A stretch of 64,000 nucleotides of DNA from CAIVVT01 sp963757265 (GCA_963757265.1 CAVWRA010000010.1:248001-312000); one strand, 5' to 3'; counted from the first letter of the stretch, positions 53,119 to 62,364 are shown. Made by a program: numbers and translations. Notes: generated by a model not told the origin, from the sequence alone.

Positions 53119-54276
53119 ATGAAAATTCACGAGTATCAAGCCAAGGCAATTTTGGCGAAGTATGGCGTCCCGGTGCCGCGGGGGCGCGTGGCGACGACGG
53201 TGGAAGAGGCAGTGGAGATCGCGCGCGAACTGGGCGGGCGGGTGGTGGTGAAGGCTCAAATCCACGCCGGCGGACGGGGCAAAGGCGGCGGTGTGAAGCT
53301 GGCGCAGGGCCCGGAGCAGGCGCGCGAGGCGGCGGCGCAGATCCTGGGGATGACGCTGGTGACGCACCAGACCGGGCCCGAGGGCAAGGTGGTGCGGCGG
53401 TTGCTGGTGGAGGAGACGCTGCCGATTGCAAAGGAGCTGTACGCGGGGGTGGTGCTGGACCGCGTGCAGGCGCAGCCGGTGCTGATGGCGTCGGCGGCGG
53501 GTGGGATGGAGATTGAGGAGGTGGCGGCCAAGACGCCGGAGTTGATCCGCAAGGAGGCGTTCGAGCCGGGGCTGGGGCTCATGGGCTGGCAGGCGCGGAA
53601 GCTGGCGTTCGGGCTGGGGCTGCCGGGGGCGGCGATTCCGGAGGCGGTGAAGACGCTGCAGGCGCTGGCCAAGGCGTACGTGGAATACGACATGACGCTG
53701 GCCGAGATCAACCCGCTGATCCGCACGGTGGACAACCGGATTGTGGCGCTGGATGCGAAGATCAATTTCGACGACAACGCGCTGTACAGGCACCAGGACG
53801 TGGAGGAGCTGAGGGACCTGAACGAGGAAGACCCGCTGGAGGTGGAGGCGTCAAATTACGGGTTGAATTACATCAAGCTGGACGGCAACGTGGCGTGCAT
53901 GGTGAACGGCGCCGGGCTGGCGATGGCGACGATGGACATTATCAAATGGGCGGGCGGGAGTCCGGCGAATTTCCTGGACGTGGGCGGAGGCGCGAACAAG
54001 GAGCAGATCCGGAGCGCGTTCGGGATTCTGTTCGAGGACAAAGCGGTGAATGCGGTTCTGATCAACATTTTCGGCGGGATCCTGAGGTGCGACGTGCTGG
54101 CGGCGGGCGTGGTAGAGGCGGCGCGGGAGTTGAAGGTGAAGCACCCGATTGTGATCCGCATGGAAGGCACGAACGTGGAGGAGGGGCGGCGGATTCTGAG
54201 GGAATCGAAGCTGAACTTCACGGTGGCCGAGGACATGAAAGACGCCGCCGAGAAGGTCGTCGCGCTGGCGCAATAG
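53119..54276 (+). CDS. sucC: Succinyl-CoA synthetase beta subunit
   Basis: SucC pairs with SucD to convert succinyl-CoA to succinate with ATP or GTP formation in the TCA cycle. The 385-residue protein starts MKIHEYQAKAILAKYGVPVP. It has the ATP-grasp segments VVVKAQIHAGGRGKGGGV, MTLAEINPL and ALDAKINFDDNAL, and the subunit-interface part NGAGLAMATMDIIKWAGG with INIFGGILRCD. The start has GAGGAA seven bases upstream. sucD follows after 20 bases, then ndk, a sensible nucleotide-linked operon. Confidence 0.97.
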   Translation: MKIHEYQAKAILAKYGVPVPRGRVATTVEEAVEIARELGGRVVVKAQIHAGGRGKGGGVKLAQGPEQAREAAAQILGMTLVTHQTGPEGKVVRRLLVEETLPIAKELYAGVVLDRVQAQPVLMASAAGGMEIEEVAAKTPELIRKEAFEPGLGLMGWQARKLAFGLGLPGAAIPEAVKTLQALAKAYVEYDMTLAEINPLIRTVDNRIVALDAKINFDDNALYRHQDVEELRDLNEEDPLEVEASNYGLNYIKLDGNVACMVNGAGLAMATMDIIKWAGGSPANFLDVGGGANKEQIRSAFGILFEDKAVNAVLINIFGGILRCDVLAAGVVEAARELKVKHPIVIRMEGTNVEEGRRILRESKLNFTVAEDMKDAAEKVVALAQ

Positions 54277-54296
54277 GAGCCGAATAGGAGAAAGCC

Positions 54297-55172
54297 ATGA
54301 GCATTCTGGTCAACCGAGAGACGCGCGTGCTCGTGCAGGGATTCACGGGGAAAGAGGGCACGTTCCACGCCCAGCAGATGATGGCCTACGGGACGAACGT
54401 GGTGGGCGGGGTGGTGCCGGGCAAGGGCGGACAGACGCACCTGGACCGGCCGGTGTTCCACACGGTGGCCGACGGGGTGAAGGAGACGGGGGCCAATGCG
54501 AGCGTGATATTCGTGCCGCCGGCGTACGCGGCGGAGGCGGTGATGGAAGCCGCCGACGCGGGCGTGGCGGTGGTGGTGTGCATCACGGAAGGGATTCCAG
54601 CGATGGACATGGTGAGGGCGTGGGGCTACCTGAAGGGCAAGCCTGGGACGCGCCTGATCGGACCGAACTGCCCGGGCATCATCACGCCGGGCGAGTGCAA
54701 GATCGGGATCATGCCGGGGCACATCCACAGGCCGGGACCGGTGGGGGTGGTGTCGCGGTCGGGGACGCTGACTTACGAGGCGGTGGGGCAGTTGACGGCG
54801 CTGGGTATCGGGCAGTCGACGTGCATCGGGATCGGGGGCGACCCGATCATCGGCACGACGCACCTGGACGCGGTGCGCCTGTTCAACGAAGATCCGGCGA
54901 CGGAAGCGATCGTGATGATCGGCGAGATCGGCGGCAACAACGAAGAGACCGCCGCGGCGTACGTCAAGCAACACGGGAAGAAGCCGGTGGTGGGATTCAT
55001 CGCCGGGCAGACCGCACCTCCGGGGCGGCGCATGGGCCACGCGGGGGCGATTATTTCGGGCGGCTCGGGCAAGGCAGCGGACAAGATGGCGGCGATGGAA
55101 GACGCGGGAATCATCGTGTGCGCGACGCCGGCGGAGATGGGTGTCAAGGTCAAAGCGGCGCTGAAGCTGTAG
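54297..55172 (+). CDS. sucD: Succinyl-CoA synthetase alpha subunit
   Basis: The 291-residue alpha subunit binds CoA and carries the phosphorylated His. VQGFTGKEGTFHAQQMMAYG is the CoA-binding region, GPNCPGIITPGECKIGIMPG follows, and GHAGAIISGGSGKAADKMAA near 245 contains the phospho-His. The length and order are typical. An AGGAG site lies in front of ATG 54297. It is translated with sucC and is followed by ndk. Confidence 0.97.
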   Translation: MSILVNRETRVLVQGFTGKEGTFHAQQMMAYGTNVVGGVVPGKGGQTHLDRPVFHTVADGVKETGANASVIFVPPAYAAEAVMEAADAGVAVVVCITEGIPAMDMVRAWGYLKGKPGTRLIGPNCPGIITPGECKIGIMPGHIHRPGPVGVVSRSGTLTYEAVGQLTALGIGQSTCIGIGGDPIIGTTHLDAVRLFNEDPATEAIVMIGEIGGNNEETAAAYVKQHGKKPVVGFIAGQTAPPGRRMGHAGAIISGGSGKAADKMAAMEDAGIIVCATPAEMGVKVKAALKL

Positions 55173-55214
55173 GAGATGTGCGGGTCCAGAAGGAAGAGGC
55201 AGGTTCTAATTCAT

Positions 55215-55637
55215 ATGGCAGCTGGCAATCAAACACTGGCAATCATCAAGCCTGACGCGGTGGCGGCGGGCCACGCGGGCGCGATCATCACGCTGATCGA
55301 GAAGAACGGATTCAAGATCCGGGCAATGCGAATGCAGCACCTGACTAGGGGCGAGGCGGAAGGCTTCTACGCGGTGCACAAGGGCAAGCCGTTCTATGCG
55401 GGATTGGTGGAGTTCATGACCGAGGCGCCGGTGGTGCTCCTCGCGCTGGAGCGGGAGGGCGCGGTACTGAGGTGGCGCGAGGTGATGGGCGCAACGAATC
55501 CCGAGAAGGCCGATGCGGGGACGGTGCGGAAGCTGTACGGGAGCGACATCGGGCGCAACGCCTCGCACGGATCGGATTCGGACGAGAACGCGGGCATAGA
55601 GCTGGCGTGGTTCTTCCGGGGCAGCGAAATCGGATAG
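55215..55637 (+). CDS. ndk: Nucleoside diphosphate kinase
   Basis: Ndk balances nucleoside triphosphate pools. The 140-residue protein has the expected TLAIIKPDAV start, MGATNPEKADAGTVRKLYG and the active-site His in IGRNASHGSDS near residue 117. ATG 55215 is the family start; the upstream in-frame ATG gives a basic extension. It lies 42 bases after sucD, consistent with one operon in which succinyl-CoA synthetase and Ndk share nucleotides. Confidence 0.96.
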   Translation: MAAGNQTLAIIKPDAVAAGHAGAIITLIEKNGFKIRAMRMQHLTRGEAEGFYAVHKGKPFYAGLVEFMTEAPVVLLALEREGAVLRWREVMGATNPEKADAGTVRKLYGSDIGRNASHGSDSDENAGIELAWFFRGSEIG

Positions 55638-55647
55638 CTGTAACGAA

Positions 55648-55665
55648 CCGGCCAAGGATGGCCGG
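55648..55665. terminator. Hairpin between convergent ndk and small-gene operon
   Basis: CCGGCC and GGCCGG form a perfect six-pair GC stem with a six-base loop, ten bases after the ndk stop codon. No T-run follows on either side, so it would be a weak or factor-assisted terminator. Confidence 0.35.
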
Positions 55666-55699
55666 CGCGGATTCAGACGCGGAATATAGAAAACTTCGC

Positions 55700-55858
55700 T
55701 CAACGCGGCGGGATGCGGCGGACCGTGGTGCGGGTGCGCACCGGCGGATGAGCCGGGGTCGAGCGCGGATGGGGCGCGCCCTCGGCGTGGGGGTTCGTGA
55801 CACGCTTCGGGGCGTAGGGCGCCGGGATATGGCGCGGGGGCTCTTTTTCGTTGCTCAT
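55700..55858 (-). CDS. 52-residue Pro/Arg-rich small protein
   Basis: The peptide starts MSNEKEPPRHIPAPYAPKRV and ends VRRIPPR. It contains 13 Pro and 8 Arg in 52 residues and no hydrophobic segment, so it is basic and probably unstructured. AGGAGG lies five bases before ATG 55858, one of the best Shine-Dalgarno sequences in the window. Its ATG overlaps the stop of the upstream 89-codon gene (ATGA), so translation is probably coupled. No family is recognised. A nucleic-acid-binding, ribosome-binding or antimicrobial-type role can only be guessed. Confidence 0.6.
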   Translation of the reverse strand: MSNEKEPPRHIPAPYAPKRVTNPHAEGAPHPRSTPAHPPVRTRTTVRRIPPR

Positions 55859-56124
55859 GGATGCCTCCTGGAATGAGATAGTGCTGCCGGCCGAACAGGG
55901 CCGGCCTTCTCAGCAAGAACATCCTCCTCGACGAGCTCGCCCTCCTCGGTGACGCGGAAACCCGACGGCCGGCTGAGGGAGCGGCCGGAGCGCCACAAGC
56001 GGCCGTAAGAATCGAGGAGATAGCCTGCGGGAGCGGGGGTGAGAGAACCAAAGCCCTCGATGGAGCCATCGCAGAAAGCAAAATGGCCGGGCTCAAGCAA
56101 ACGGGAGCCGCGCAGAAGTTGCAT
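55855..56124 (-). CDS. 89-residue hypothetical protein coupled to the Pro-rich peptide
   Basis: The protein starts MQLLRGSRLLEPGHFAFCDG and continues with strand-like SYGRLWRSGRSLSRPSGFRV and an acidic patch (TEEGELVEEDVLAEK). It has no signal peptide or membrane segment. GGGAGG lies five to six bases before ATG 56124. It forms a two-gene unit with the 52-residue gene through a four-base overlap. I recognise no family, and the strong ribosome binding sites are the main evidence that the pair is real. Confidence 0.58.
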   Translation of the reverse strand: MQLLRGSRLLEPGHFAFCDGSIEGFGSLTPAPAGYLLDSYGRLWRSGRSLSRPSGFRVTEEGELVEEDVLAEKAGPVRPAALSHSRRHP

Positions 56125-57015
56125 TGGAGCCTCCCGACAATTCCGGTGTAAATCCGGGGGAGACGGATGTCAAGGGTTTTCCGGGATAGAGGCTAGGGCC
56201 TGCTCACACTACCCGGACGGCGGCGACGGGAGCCGGTTTTTCCGAGTTCCAGGAGCGAGGAGCGACGCATACCGGGCCTCTGCGAGCGACGAGCGACGCG
56301 GAAATCGGGGAAACGGCGCGCGTCCCTCCGGGTTGCGGCGAAAACCGCTTCAGCCTTCGTTGTCGTCCTCGCTTTGGAATGGCCAAAGTCATCGTCCTCC
56401 GCCTCGTCTGAAACGATTTTCGCACGCAACGCCATCCGTTCGGGTAGCGTGAGGAGGCCCTAGAGAGCCCAAAACTGCATCCCCCCCTCAGTGAGAGAGA
56501 TACTCTAGGAGTGATCTACCTATAGTTTGGAGGCACCGACTCGGCACGGGAGCCCGAAGCGCGACAAAGCGAGTATCATGCGAAGGCTCGGGAATGAGCG
56601 TAGTGCAGGCACGGAGGCTATGAGAGTGGCACATGACCTGCGCGCACACAGCTCCTATCGGCGGCATTGCGGAGGCGGGGAGGAATCCGCGCTGGAAACG
56701 TATCGATACGGGAAGAGGCCCTGGGCGCAGACGGAAAATACCAGCAAGACGGGACAACGGAGCGTCATGAAGCTGGCGCCTCACCCCGAAGCATGAAAAT
56801 GCCGATTCCCGCGCTTTTGGGATCAGTGGCTCGCGGGCATTTTCAAGAGAGATTCGGATAGAGAGCAATTGGCTCGCAAGGGGAGATGCCAATGGGAAAT
56901 GAAGACGGGCCGGGGTGGTGTCTTCGGACGGAGTGAAAGACATGCCAGGATCCGGCGGGACCTGGTTTTCTAAATCTACCTCCATGTGAGCGGGGGGAGA
57001 GAGGGAGGACGAACT
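56125..57015. other. 891-bp region without a convincing gene
   Basis: Short frames exist on both strands but lack ribosome binding sites and family features. A perfect 10-base inverted repeat (TGAAAATGCC at 56794-56803 and GGCATTTTCA at 56836-56845) is the only structure I found. A GGGAGGA site just before 57016 belongs to the hybrid kinase. This is the longest gene-free stretch in the window and may hold a decayed gene or a non-coding RNA. Confidence 0.5.
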
Positions 57016-59871
57016 ATGGCGGACTTGGAACCGGTATGGCGAAGGGTCCTCTTTCGGCTCCGCGGGGGCAACCGTCTGAACGGCTGGGACGACGAGTTTA
57101 CGGCTCGCGGCTTCCACCTCCTGCTGGCCACCATGCTGGTCTGGGTTGGGCTCATGGAGAGTGTGGTTGTCCCGTTGTTCGCGGGGCGCAAGCTCGCGGG
57201 CGAGGTCCTCTTTCTGATCCTTGGCGCAGCCACCCTGGCCGCGTTGATCCTGCTGCGCCGTGGCCGCCGGCGCGCCGCCGCGGCCCTGTTCCTGAGCGTC
57301 TTTTGGTGTGTCACGGGTGGCGTTTCCCTTTTTGGGAGCGGAATCCGCAACTGGGGCAACTACGGGGCCCTCGTGCTCATTCTCGGAGCCGGATGGCTGC
57401 TGGGCCGCGCCCCCGCGCTCGGCTTTGCCGCCGCCAGCCTTGTGCTCACGCTCATTGAGGCCTGCCTGGCGCATTTTGGCCACCCGCTGCCCAACTATTT
57501 CCCCGGCGCACCTCTGGCTCTGTGGACGGGTTATATCGGAATCATCGTGCTGGTTGTCGTCCCCACGCTCTCCATCCTGGACGCCGGGCGGAGACACATC
57601 TCCGCTCTCCACGAGAGCGAAGAGCGTTTCCGCGGCCTGTCCGACGCGGCGCTCGAAGGCATCATGATCCACGAGGGTGGGGTGATTCGGGACGCCAATC
57701 TGGCATTTGCGCGGCTGTTTGGATATGCGCGTCCGGAGGAGCTGATTGGCAAATATGGTCCGGAAGACCTGCTGACTCCCGAGTCGCGAGTGCGCATCCG
57801 CCAGTGCAAGGAACGGCGGGAAATGGGAGTCACGGAGGTGACCGGCGTCCGCAAGGATGGCACCACATTCGCGGCCGAGACAGAGTCGCGGCCAGTGAAG
57901 TACCTGGGCCATGACGCCAGCCTTGTAGCTTGCCGTGACATCACGGAACGCAGGCGTTCCCTGGACGCGCTGCGCGAAAGCGAAACGCGGTTCCGGACTC
58001 TGACCGAAGATGCGCCCGTCGCGATTTCCATGTCACGCCTGGGCAGAGTCACTTACGCCAATCCGACGTACCTGCGGATGTTTGGATTCGAGAGCTTCCA
58101 GGAACTGGACGGCGTCCCCACCATGGAGCGGTTCGCACCGCAGTGTCGCGACGAAGTAACGGAGCGAGCCAACCGGCGCGCGCAAGGCCAGCCGGTTCCC
58201 AGGGAATACGAATCCATCGGACGGCGCGCTGATGGTTCGGAATTCCCCATGCTGGTGGCGGTAATTACAATGCAGTTCGCCGAAGGGCCGGCTCTGGTGG
58301 CCTTCGTCACGGACCTGACTGGCCCCAAGCGCTTGGAGGAAGATCGATTACGACTGGAACATCAGTTCCAGCAGGCCCAGAAGATCGAATCGATTGGACG
58401 CCTGGCGGGCGGCATAGCCCATGACTTCAACAACCTGCTGACGGTGATCAATGGCTACAGCCGCTTGCTGCTCGGGAAGATGAAAGAGGGCGATCTGCTG
58501 CGCGGCGGCCTGGAAGAGATCTGCAAGGCCGGAAAGCGCGCTGCGGGCTTGACTCAGCAACTGCTGGCCTTCAGCCGCAAGCAGGTGCTCGAACCGCGCG
58601 TGCTCGACGTTAACCAAGTTGTGGGCGAGATGCAGCCGATGCTGGCGCGCCTGCTGGGCGAAGACGTGGAGTTGCGAGTTGAATTGCACCCGGAAGCCGC
58701 CATGGCCCGCGTCGACCCGCATCAGTTGGAACAGGTGATTATGAACCTGGCGGTGAACGCCAAGGACGCGATGGCGCGGGGTGGCACGTTGTCGATCAGG
58801 ACGGCCGTTGTCGATTGGGACGAGGGCCGTGCGCAATCGTGTCCCGGAGCGCACGCTGGCAGCTACGTCATGCTGGCGGTGAGCGACAGCGGCGTGGGCA
58901 TGGACGAAGAGACGCGCCGGCGGGCCTTCGAGCCGTTCTTCACGACCAAGGGGGCGGGCAAAGGTACCGGACTTGGGCTGTCGACGGTCCATGGCATCGT
59001 GGAGCAGAGCGGGGGCTCCATCGAGGTCGACAGTGAGCTGGGCCATGGGACAACGTTCAAGATCTATCTGCCGAGCACGTTTGAGGAGGCAACAGACGAG
59101 CAAACGCCGGAAGCCGCCCTCGGCGTTGGGGGCAATGAAACCGTGCTGGTGGTGGAGGACCAGGCGGAGGTCCTGGGGTATGTGGCGACCGTGCTTAGAG
59201 AATACGGCTACCGGGTGCTCCAGGCGGGGGACGCCGGCGAGGCGCTACAAATCTGCGAGGACGAAGGAGAGCACATTGAACTGCTACTGACCGACGTGGT
59301 GATGCCGAACCTGAGTGGCAGGGAACTCGCGGAACTGCTGGTGCAGCGCCGGCGCGGAATGAAGGTGCTGTTCATGTCGGGCTACGCCGACGACGCCAGC
59401 GTCCGCCATGGGGTGGTCGAGGGCGCCACTCAACTGATCCAGAAGCCGTTCACTCCCGGGCAGTTAGCCATCAAAGTCCGCGAGATGCTCGCAGCACCGG
59501 CGGGCTCAACTCGCATCCTGATAGCGGATGACGAACCGTCAGTTCGCAGCTACCTGAGGACGGTGCTGGAAGATGGCGGCTACGAAGTGGTTGAAGCCGC
59601 CAACGGAAGTCAGGCGCTCAAAGAGGTGCGGGCCGGAAGGGTAGACGTGGTGATTACGGACCTGGTGATGCCAGAACGGGAGGGACTGGAGACGATCCGG
59701 ATTCTGCGCAAGGAGCAGAAGGGTATCGGCATCATCGCGATGTCGGGCGAGTTTGGAGGGCAGTACCTGACGACGGCCCGGCTGCTGGGGGCGGAAGCGG
59801 TGTTGAGCAAGCCGTTGAGTAGAGAGGTGCTGTTGGCCACGGTTGCGGAGGTATTAAGGTCGCGGCGGTGA
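57016..59871 (+). CDS. Hybrid sensor histidine kinase with two receiver domains
   Basis: The 951-residue protein has six N-terminal membrane helices (about 30-185), two PAS domains (about 200-310 and 325-440), a HisKA domain with the phospho-His in GGIAHDFNNLL near 470, an ATPase domain (NLAVNAKDAM, SDSGVGMDE, GKGTGLGLSTVHG) and two receiver domains (LLLTDVVMPN and VVITDLVMPE with phospho-Asp; FMSGYADD). GGGAGGA six bases upstream decides for ATG 57016. Two C-terminal receivers suggest a branched phosphorelay. The partner is not adjacent. Its last 18 bases overlap the convergent phosphatase gene. Confidence 0.93.
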   Translation: MADLEPVWRRVLFRLRGGNRLNGWDDEFTARGFHLLLATMLVWVGLMESVVVPLFAGRKLAGEVLFLILGAATLAALILLRRGRRRAAAALFLSVFWCVTGGVSLFGSGIRNWGNYGALVLILGAGWLLGRAPALGFAAASLVLTLIEACLAHFGHPLPNYFPGAPLALWTGYIGIIVLVVVPTLSILDAGRRHISALHESEERFRGLSDAALEGIMIHEGGVIRDANLAFARLFGYARPEELIGKYGPEDLLTPESRVRIRQCKERREMGVTEVTGVRKDGTTFAAETESRPVKYLGHDASLVACRDITERRRSLDALRESETRFRTLTEDAPVAISMSRLGRVTYANPTYLRMFGFESFQELDGVPTMERFAPQCRDEVTERANRRAQGQPVPREYESIGRRADGSEFPMLVAVITMQFAEGPALVAFVTDLTGPKRLEEDRLRLEHQFQQAQKIESIGRLAGGIAHDFNNLLTVINGYSRLLLGKMKEGDLLRGGLEEICKAGKRAAGLTQQLLAFSRKQVLEPRVLDVNQVVGEMQPMLARLLGEDVELRVELHPEAAMARVDPHQLEQVIMNLAVNAKDAMARGGTLSIRTAVVDWDEGRAQSCPGAHAGSYVMLAVSDSGVGMDEETRRRAFEPFFTTKGAGKGTGLGLSTVHGIVEQSGGSIEVDSELGHGTTFKIYLPSTFEEATDEQTPEAALGVGGNETVLVVEDQAEVLGYVATVLREYGYRVLQAGDAGEALQICEDEGEHIELLLTDVVMPNLSGRELAELLVQRRRGMKVLFMSGYADDASVRHGVVEGATQLIQKPFTPGQLAIKVREMLAAPAGSTRILIADDEPSVRSYLRTVLEDGGYEVVEAANGSQALKEVRAGRVDVVITDLVMPEREGLETIRILRKEQKGIGIIAMSGEFGGQYLTTARLLGAEAVLSKPLSREVLLATVAEVLRSRR

Positions 59872-60882
59872 GCAGTGCGTGGCGGCGGCTGCGGAGCCGG
59901 TGGTGCGCTTCACGAGGAGAATCGTGACATCGTCCTCATTGAATCGGGGGTCGATCAGGGATTTGAGATTCGACATGGTTGATGCCGGATCGTCAACCAA
60001 AGCGCGACGCAAGCCAGCGTCGGGATCGTTGCCGGGAATCGAGTCAGTCAATCCATCGGTGAACAGGAGGAGAGTCCCACCGGGGGGAATGACCGCGGTT
60101 CGAGATTCATACTGTGCGTTACTCAACAATCCGATTGGGATGCCAGTCGCCGGCAGTGATGTGATCGAGCCGGTGGAAAAGATGATGGGCGCGTTGTGGC
60201 CGGCATTCACATAAATCAACTCCCCCGAATCGCGAGTCAGAACGATCAACACCGCCGTGGCGAAGCGATTGCCGGGGGTATAGCGGCTGAGGTGCTGGTT
60301 GATCTGGCGGGCCAGCGCCACGGGATCGGCGGCCATGGAGGCCAGGGTCCTGACGAGGGCCTGAATGTTGGCCGCCAGCAGAGCCGCGGGCATGCTTTTT
60401 CCAGAGACGTCGGCGAGGGCGAATAGAGTCCGGTTGCCGGGAAGGTCGATTACGTCGAAGTAGTCGCCGCTTACCGCACGAAAGGGCTTGTAGAAGACCT
60501 CCATTTCGTAGCCCGGCAACTGTTCCAGCTTCTCGGGGTGGAGGGTCTGCTGGATTTGCCGGGCGGCGATCTGGTCGGCTTCGAGTTGGGTTTTGCGCTC
60601 GAATTCCGAGGTCAGCATGGCGTTCAGGATGGCGCCGCCAATGGCGTAGAGCAGCCACACATAGAAATAAAGAAGAAGCCCGTTGTGCGGCCACTTCAAA
60701 GGCCAGATGAATGAACGGACAAACCCGGAATAGATGGCGTAGCCCATCAGCAGAATGCCGACCCAGGTGAAGACGCGCTTGGATGGGGGCATTTCGCGGG
60801 TCCAGTCGTAGAAGGTGTAGTAGCGCAAACGGCCGAGAAAGTTCCAGAATCTGCCCATCGCCGGCGGGATGTGGGACGGCAT
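59854..60882 (-). CDS. Membrane SpoIIE-type phosphatase
   Basis: The 342-residue protein has two membrane helices (about 37-55 and 66-88), a short helical linker (EADQIAARQIQQTLHPEKLE) and a PP2C/SpoIIE domain. Metal-binding motifs are RAVSGDYFDV, ALADVSGKSMPAALLAANIQ and LLFTDGLTDS. It is the second such phosphatase here and lacks the PDZ and GAF domains of the first. Partner-switching control of a sigma factor is the usual role. It converges on and overlaps the hybrid kinase gene by 18 bases, so transcripts of the two may interfere. Confidence 0.9.
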   Translation of the reverse strand: MPSHIPPAMGRFWNFLGRLRYYTFYDWTREMPPSKRVFTWVGILLMGYAIYSGFVRSFIWPLKWPHNGLLLYFYVWLLYAIGGAILNAMLTSEFERKTQLEADQIAARQIQQTLHPEKLEQLPGYEMEVFYKPFRAVSGDYFDVIDLPGNRTLFALADVSGKSMPAALLAANIQALVRTLASMAADPVALARQINQHLSRYTPGNRFATAVLIVLTRDSGELIYVNAGHNAPIIFSTGSITSLPATGIPIGLLSNAQYESRTAVIPPGGTLLLFTDGLTDSIPGNDPDAGLRRALVDDPASTMSNLKSLIDPRFNEDDVTILLVKRTTGSAAAATHCSPPRP

Positions 60883-61011
60883 GCGGAGAGTCTATCAGGC
60901 CGCCGGAAGAGGCGCGGCGGGCCGGCGGGCGTTGAAAAGGAAGACTGAAGCGATGGTGGCGGAGGGGGCATCCTCTATACTGGGACGGAGTCGCGAAATC
61001 CTGGAAAAGCT

Positions 61012-61449
61012 ATGTTCTTTAAGCGTCAGAAGCCGGTTGTCGTCAGTTACAAGGAGCAGCTCGATAAGTTGCGGAAGTCGGGATACACGGTGGCGCCAGG
61101 CGCAGGTGGGACGAGCGTGGTGGCGAAAGGAAACTTCGCCGCGGTCATCGAGGAGGGCGCCGACGGCAGGGCGGCGATTCAGTGCATGGGATTGGAGGTG
61201 CAGGGAGAGGTGGCCGAGCTGACCGACCTGGGTTATCAAAAGATTTTCCGGACGGCGAGCGGGCGAACGATGCCGGCCGTGGCTGAACATCTGCAAGGGT
61301 TGCACGAGTTCGGCGAGGATCTGCGGCAGGCGCTGGGGCTGGCGAGCCTGTACAACGAAGGGCTGGGGACGACCAACGAGAAGCACCTGTACGACCGGGT
61401 CACGGCGCGGGACGAGGGCACGCAGCCGAAGCCGTGGGAGCGGTGTTAG
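61012..61449 (+). CDS. Conserved-looking hypothetical protein
   Basis: The 145-residue protein starts MFFKRQKPVVVSYKEQLDKL and has a beta-rich N-terminal half (YTVAPGAGGTSVVAKGNFAA) and a helical C-terminal half (LQGLHEFGEDLRQALGLASL, YNEGLGTTNEKHLYDRV). The well-formed composition and codon use suggest a real cytoplasmic protein. I do not recognise a family. It is divergent from the SpoIIE phosphatase. Confidence 0.65.
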   Translation: MFFKRQKPVVVSYKEQLDKLRKSGYTVAPGAGGTSVVAKGNFAAVIEEGADGRAAIQCMGLEVQGEVAELTDLGYQKIFRTASGRTMPAVAEHLQGLHEFGEDLRQALGLASLYNEGLGTTNEKHLYDRVTARDEGTQPKPWERC

Positions 61450-61813
61450 GGCTCGTCGATAGCGGCGACGCGCACGGCGGTTGACGTCACGACGGGGCCG
61501 GACCTGGCGGTCCCGCCAGACGTGGACGTCGGACCCAGTTCCCTGACGGCGAGCGGCGAGGGAACTGCAAAGAATAGGTAACAAACCGTTATTAACGGCT
61601 AATCGCCTGGACGCCTGCGGCCGATAGTTCGATCGAGGGGGAGTTTGCGACGTGCCTTCAGGTCCCGGAAAAGGACAGTCCGCTCTTTCGACAAGGCGCA
61701 GAACGGTCAAAGGTCTGGTTGGTGGGTTGGTGGCCGGCTTGGAACAGAGTTGACAGTCGCCCCGGCTAACCGCTCGCTGTGGTCGCGGCTCAGAAACGCG
61801 GTGGCGGCGCGGG
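61450..61813. other. Convergent intergenic region with inverted repeats
   Basis: This 364-bp gap lies between two 3' ends. CAGTTCCCT (61536-61544) pairs exactly with AGGGAACTG (61559-61567) across 14 bases and could stop transcription from either side, although no T-run follows. CCGTTA-T-TAACGG at 61586-61598 is a second exact inverted repeat. A REP-like unit lies at 61768-61798. Confidence 0.5.
61768..61798 (-). repeat. REP-like intergenic repeat, third locus
   Basis: AACCGCTCGCTGTGGTCGCG continued by GCTCAGAAACG matches the unit at 51679-51705 in its last 16 bases (GTCGCGGCTCAGAAAC) and is related to the 38.4-kb core. Confidence 0.7.
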
Positions 61814-62119
61814 TCAGTGCGCGGGTGAATAATAGTATGGCTCGCTGGGCATGGCGATCCAGGCGATGATGTAAGCGATGAGGCCGATGCCGTGGAGGAA
61901 GAAGGCGGCCAGGAACGCGACGCGCACGAGCGTAGGGTCCCAATCGTAGTGCCGGGCGAGGCCGCCGCAAACGCCGGCGATCTTCCTTCCCTGGTAGATG
62001 CGCGTGAGCCGGGGCCGGCCTTGAGGTCCAAAGGCCGAGGCGGCGGCCGCCACCTTGCCGCAACTTGGGCAGTAGCGGTCGTCCGCTCGCATTTCCTTGC
62101 CGCAACTGGTGCAGTACAT
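61814..62119 (-). CDS. Zinc-ribbon PspC-domain membrane protein
   Basis: The 101-residue protein has a zinc ribbon (CTSCGKEMRADDRYCPSCG, residues 3-21) and a PspC domain (YQGRKIAGVCGGLARHYDWD followed by LVRVAFLAAFFLHGIGLIAY). PspC domains belong to the phage-shock envelope stress response or stand alone as here. A GGGAG site lies six to seven bases before ATG 62119. Its zinc ribbon parallels that of the DUF4870 protein at 26427. Confidence 0.88.
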   Translation of the reverse strand: MYCTSCGKEMRADDRYCPSCGKVAAAASAFGPQGRPRLTRIYQGRKIAGVCGGLARHYDWDPTLVRVAFLAAFFLHGIGLIAYIIAWIAMPSEPYYYSPAH

Positions 62120-62364
62120 AACCGTCTCCCTGACCGCGGGTCCGTGCCTTAAGAGCCCCGGGCCGGTCATATCAGAATACGCAAGCGGCAGGGAGCGTGT
62201 TCCCGGGAAGAGAAGGGACTTTCGCGGGGGCGCCTCTGGGCGGTGGCGGCACGGGGGCGGGGGCGTTACGTCTGTAACAAGTATTGGCGACGGGGCGTAG
62301 GGCATTGTTTGAAAAGGCGCGCCGGGGGCTGGAAATCGCCGGCGGCGTATGCGATTCTAACCCC

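Noticed and set aside
56527..56796. An 89-codon plus-strand frame in the gene-free region.
   Set aside because: It needs a TTG start, has no ribosome binding site and no protein-like pattern.
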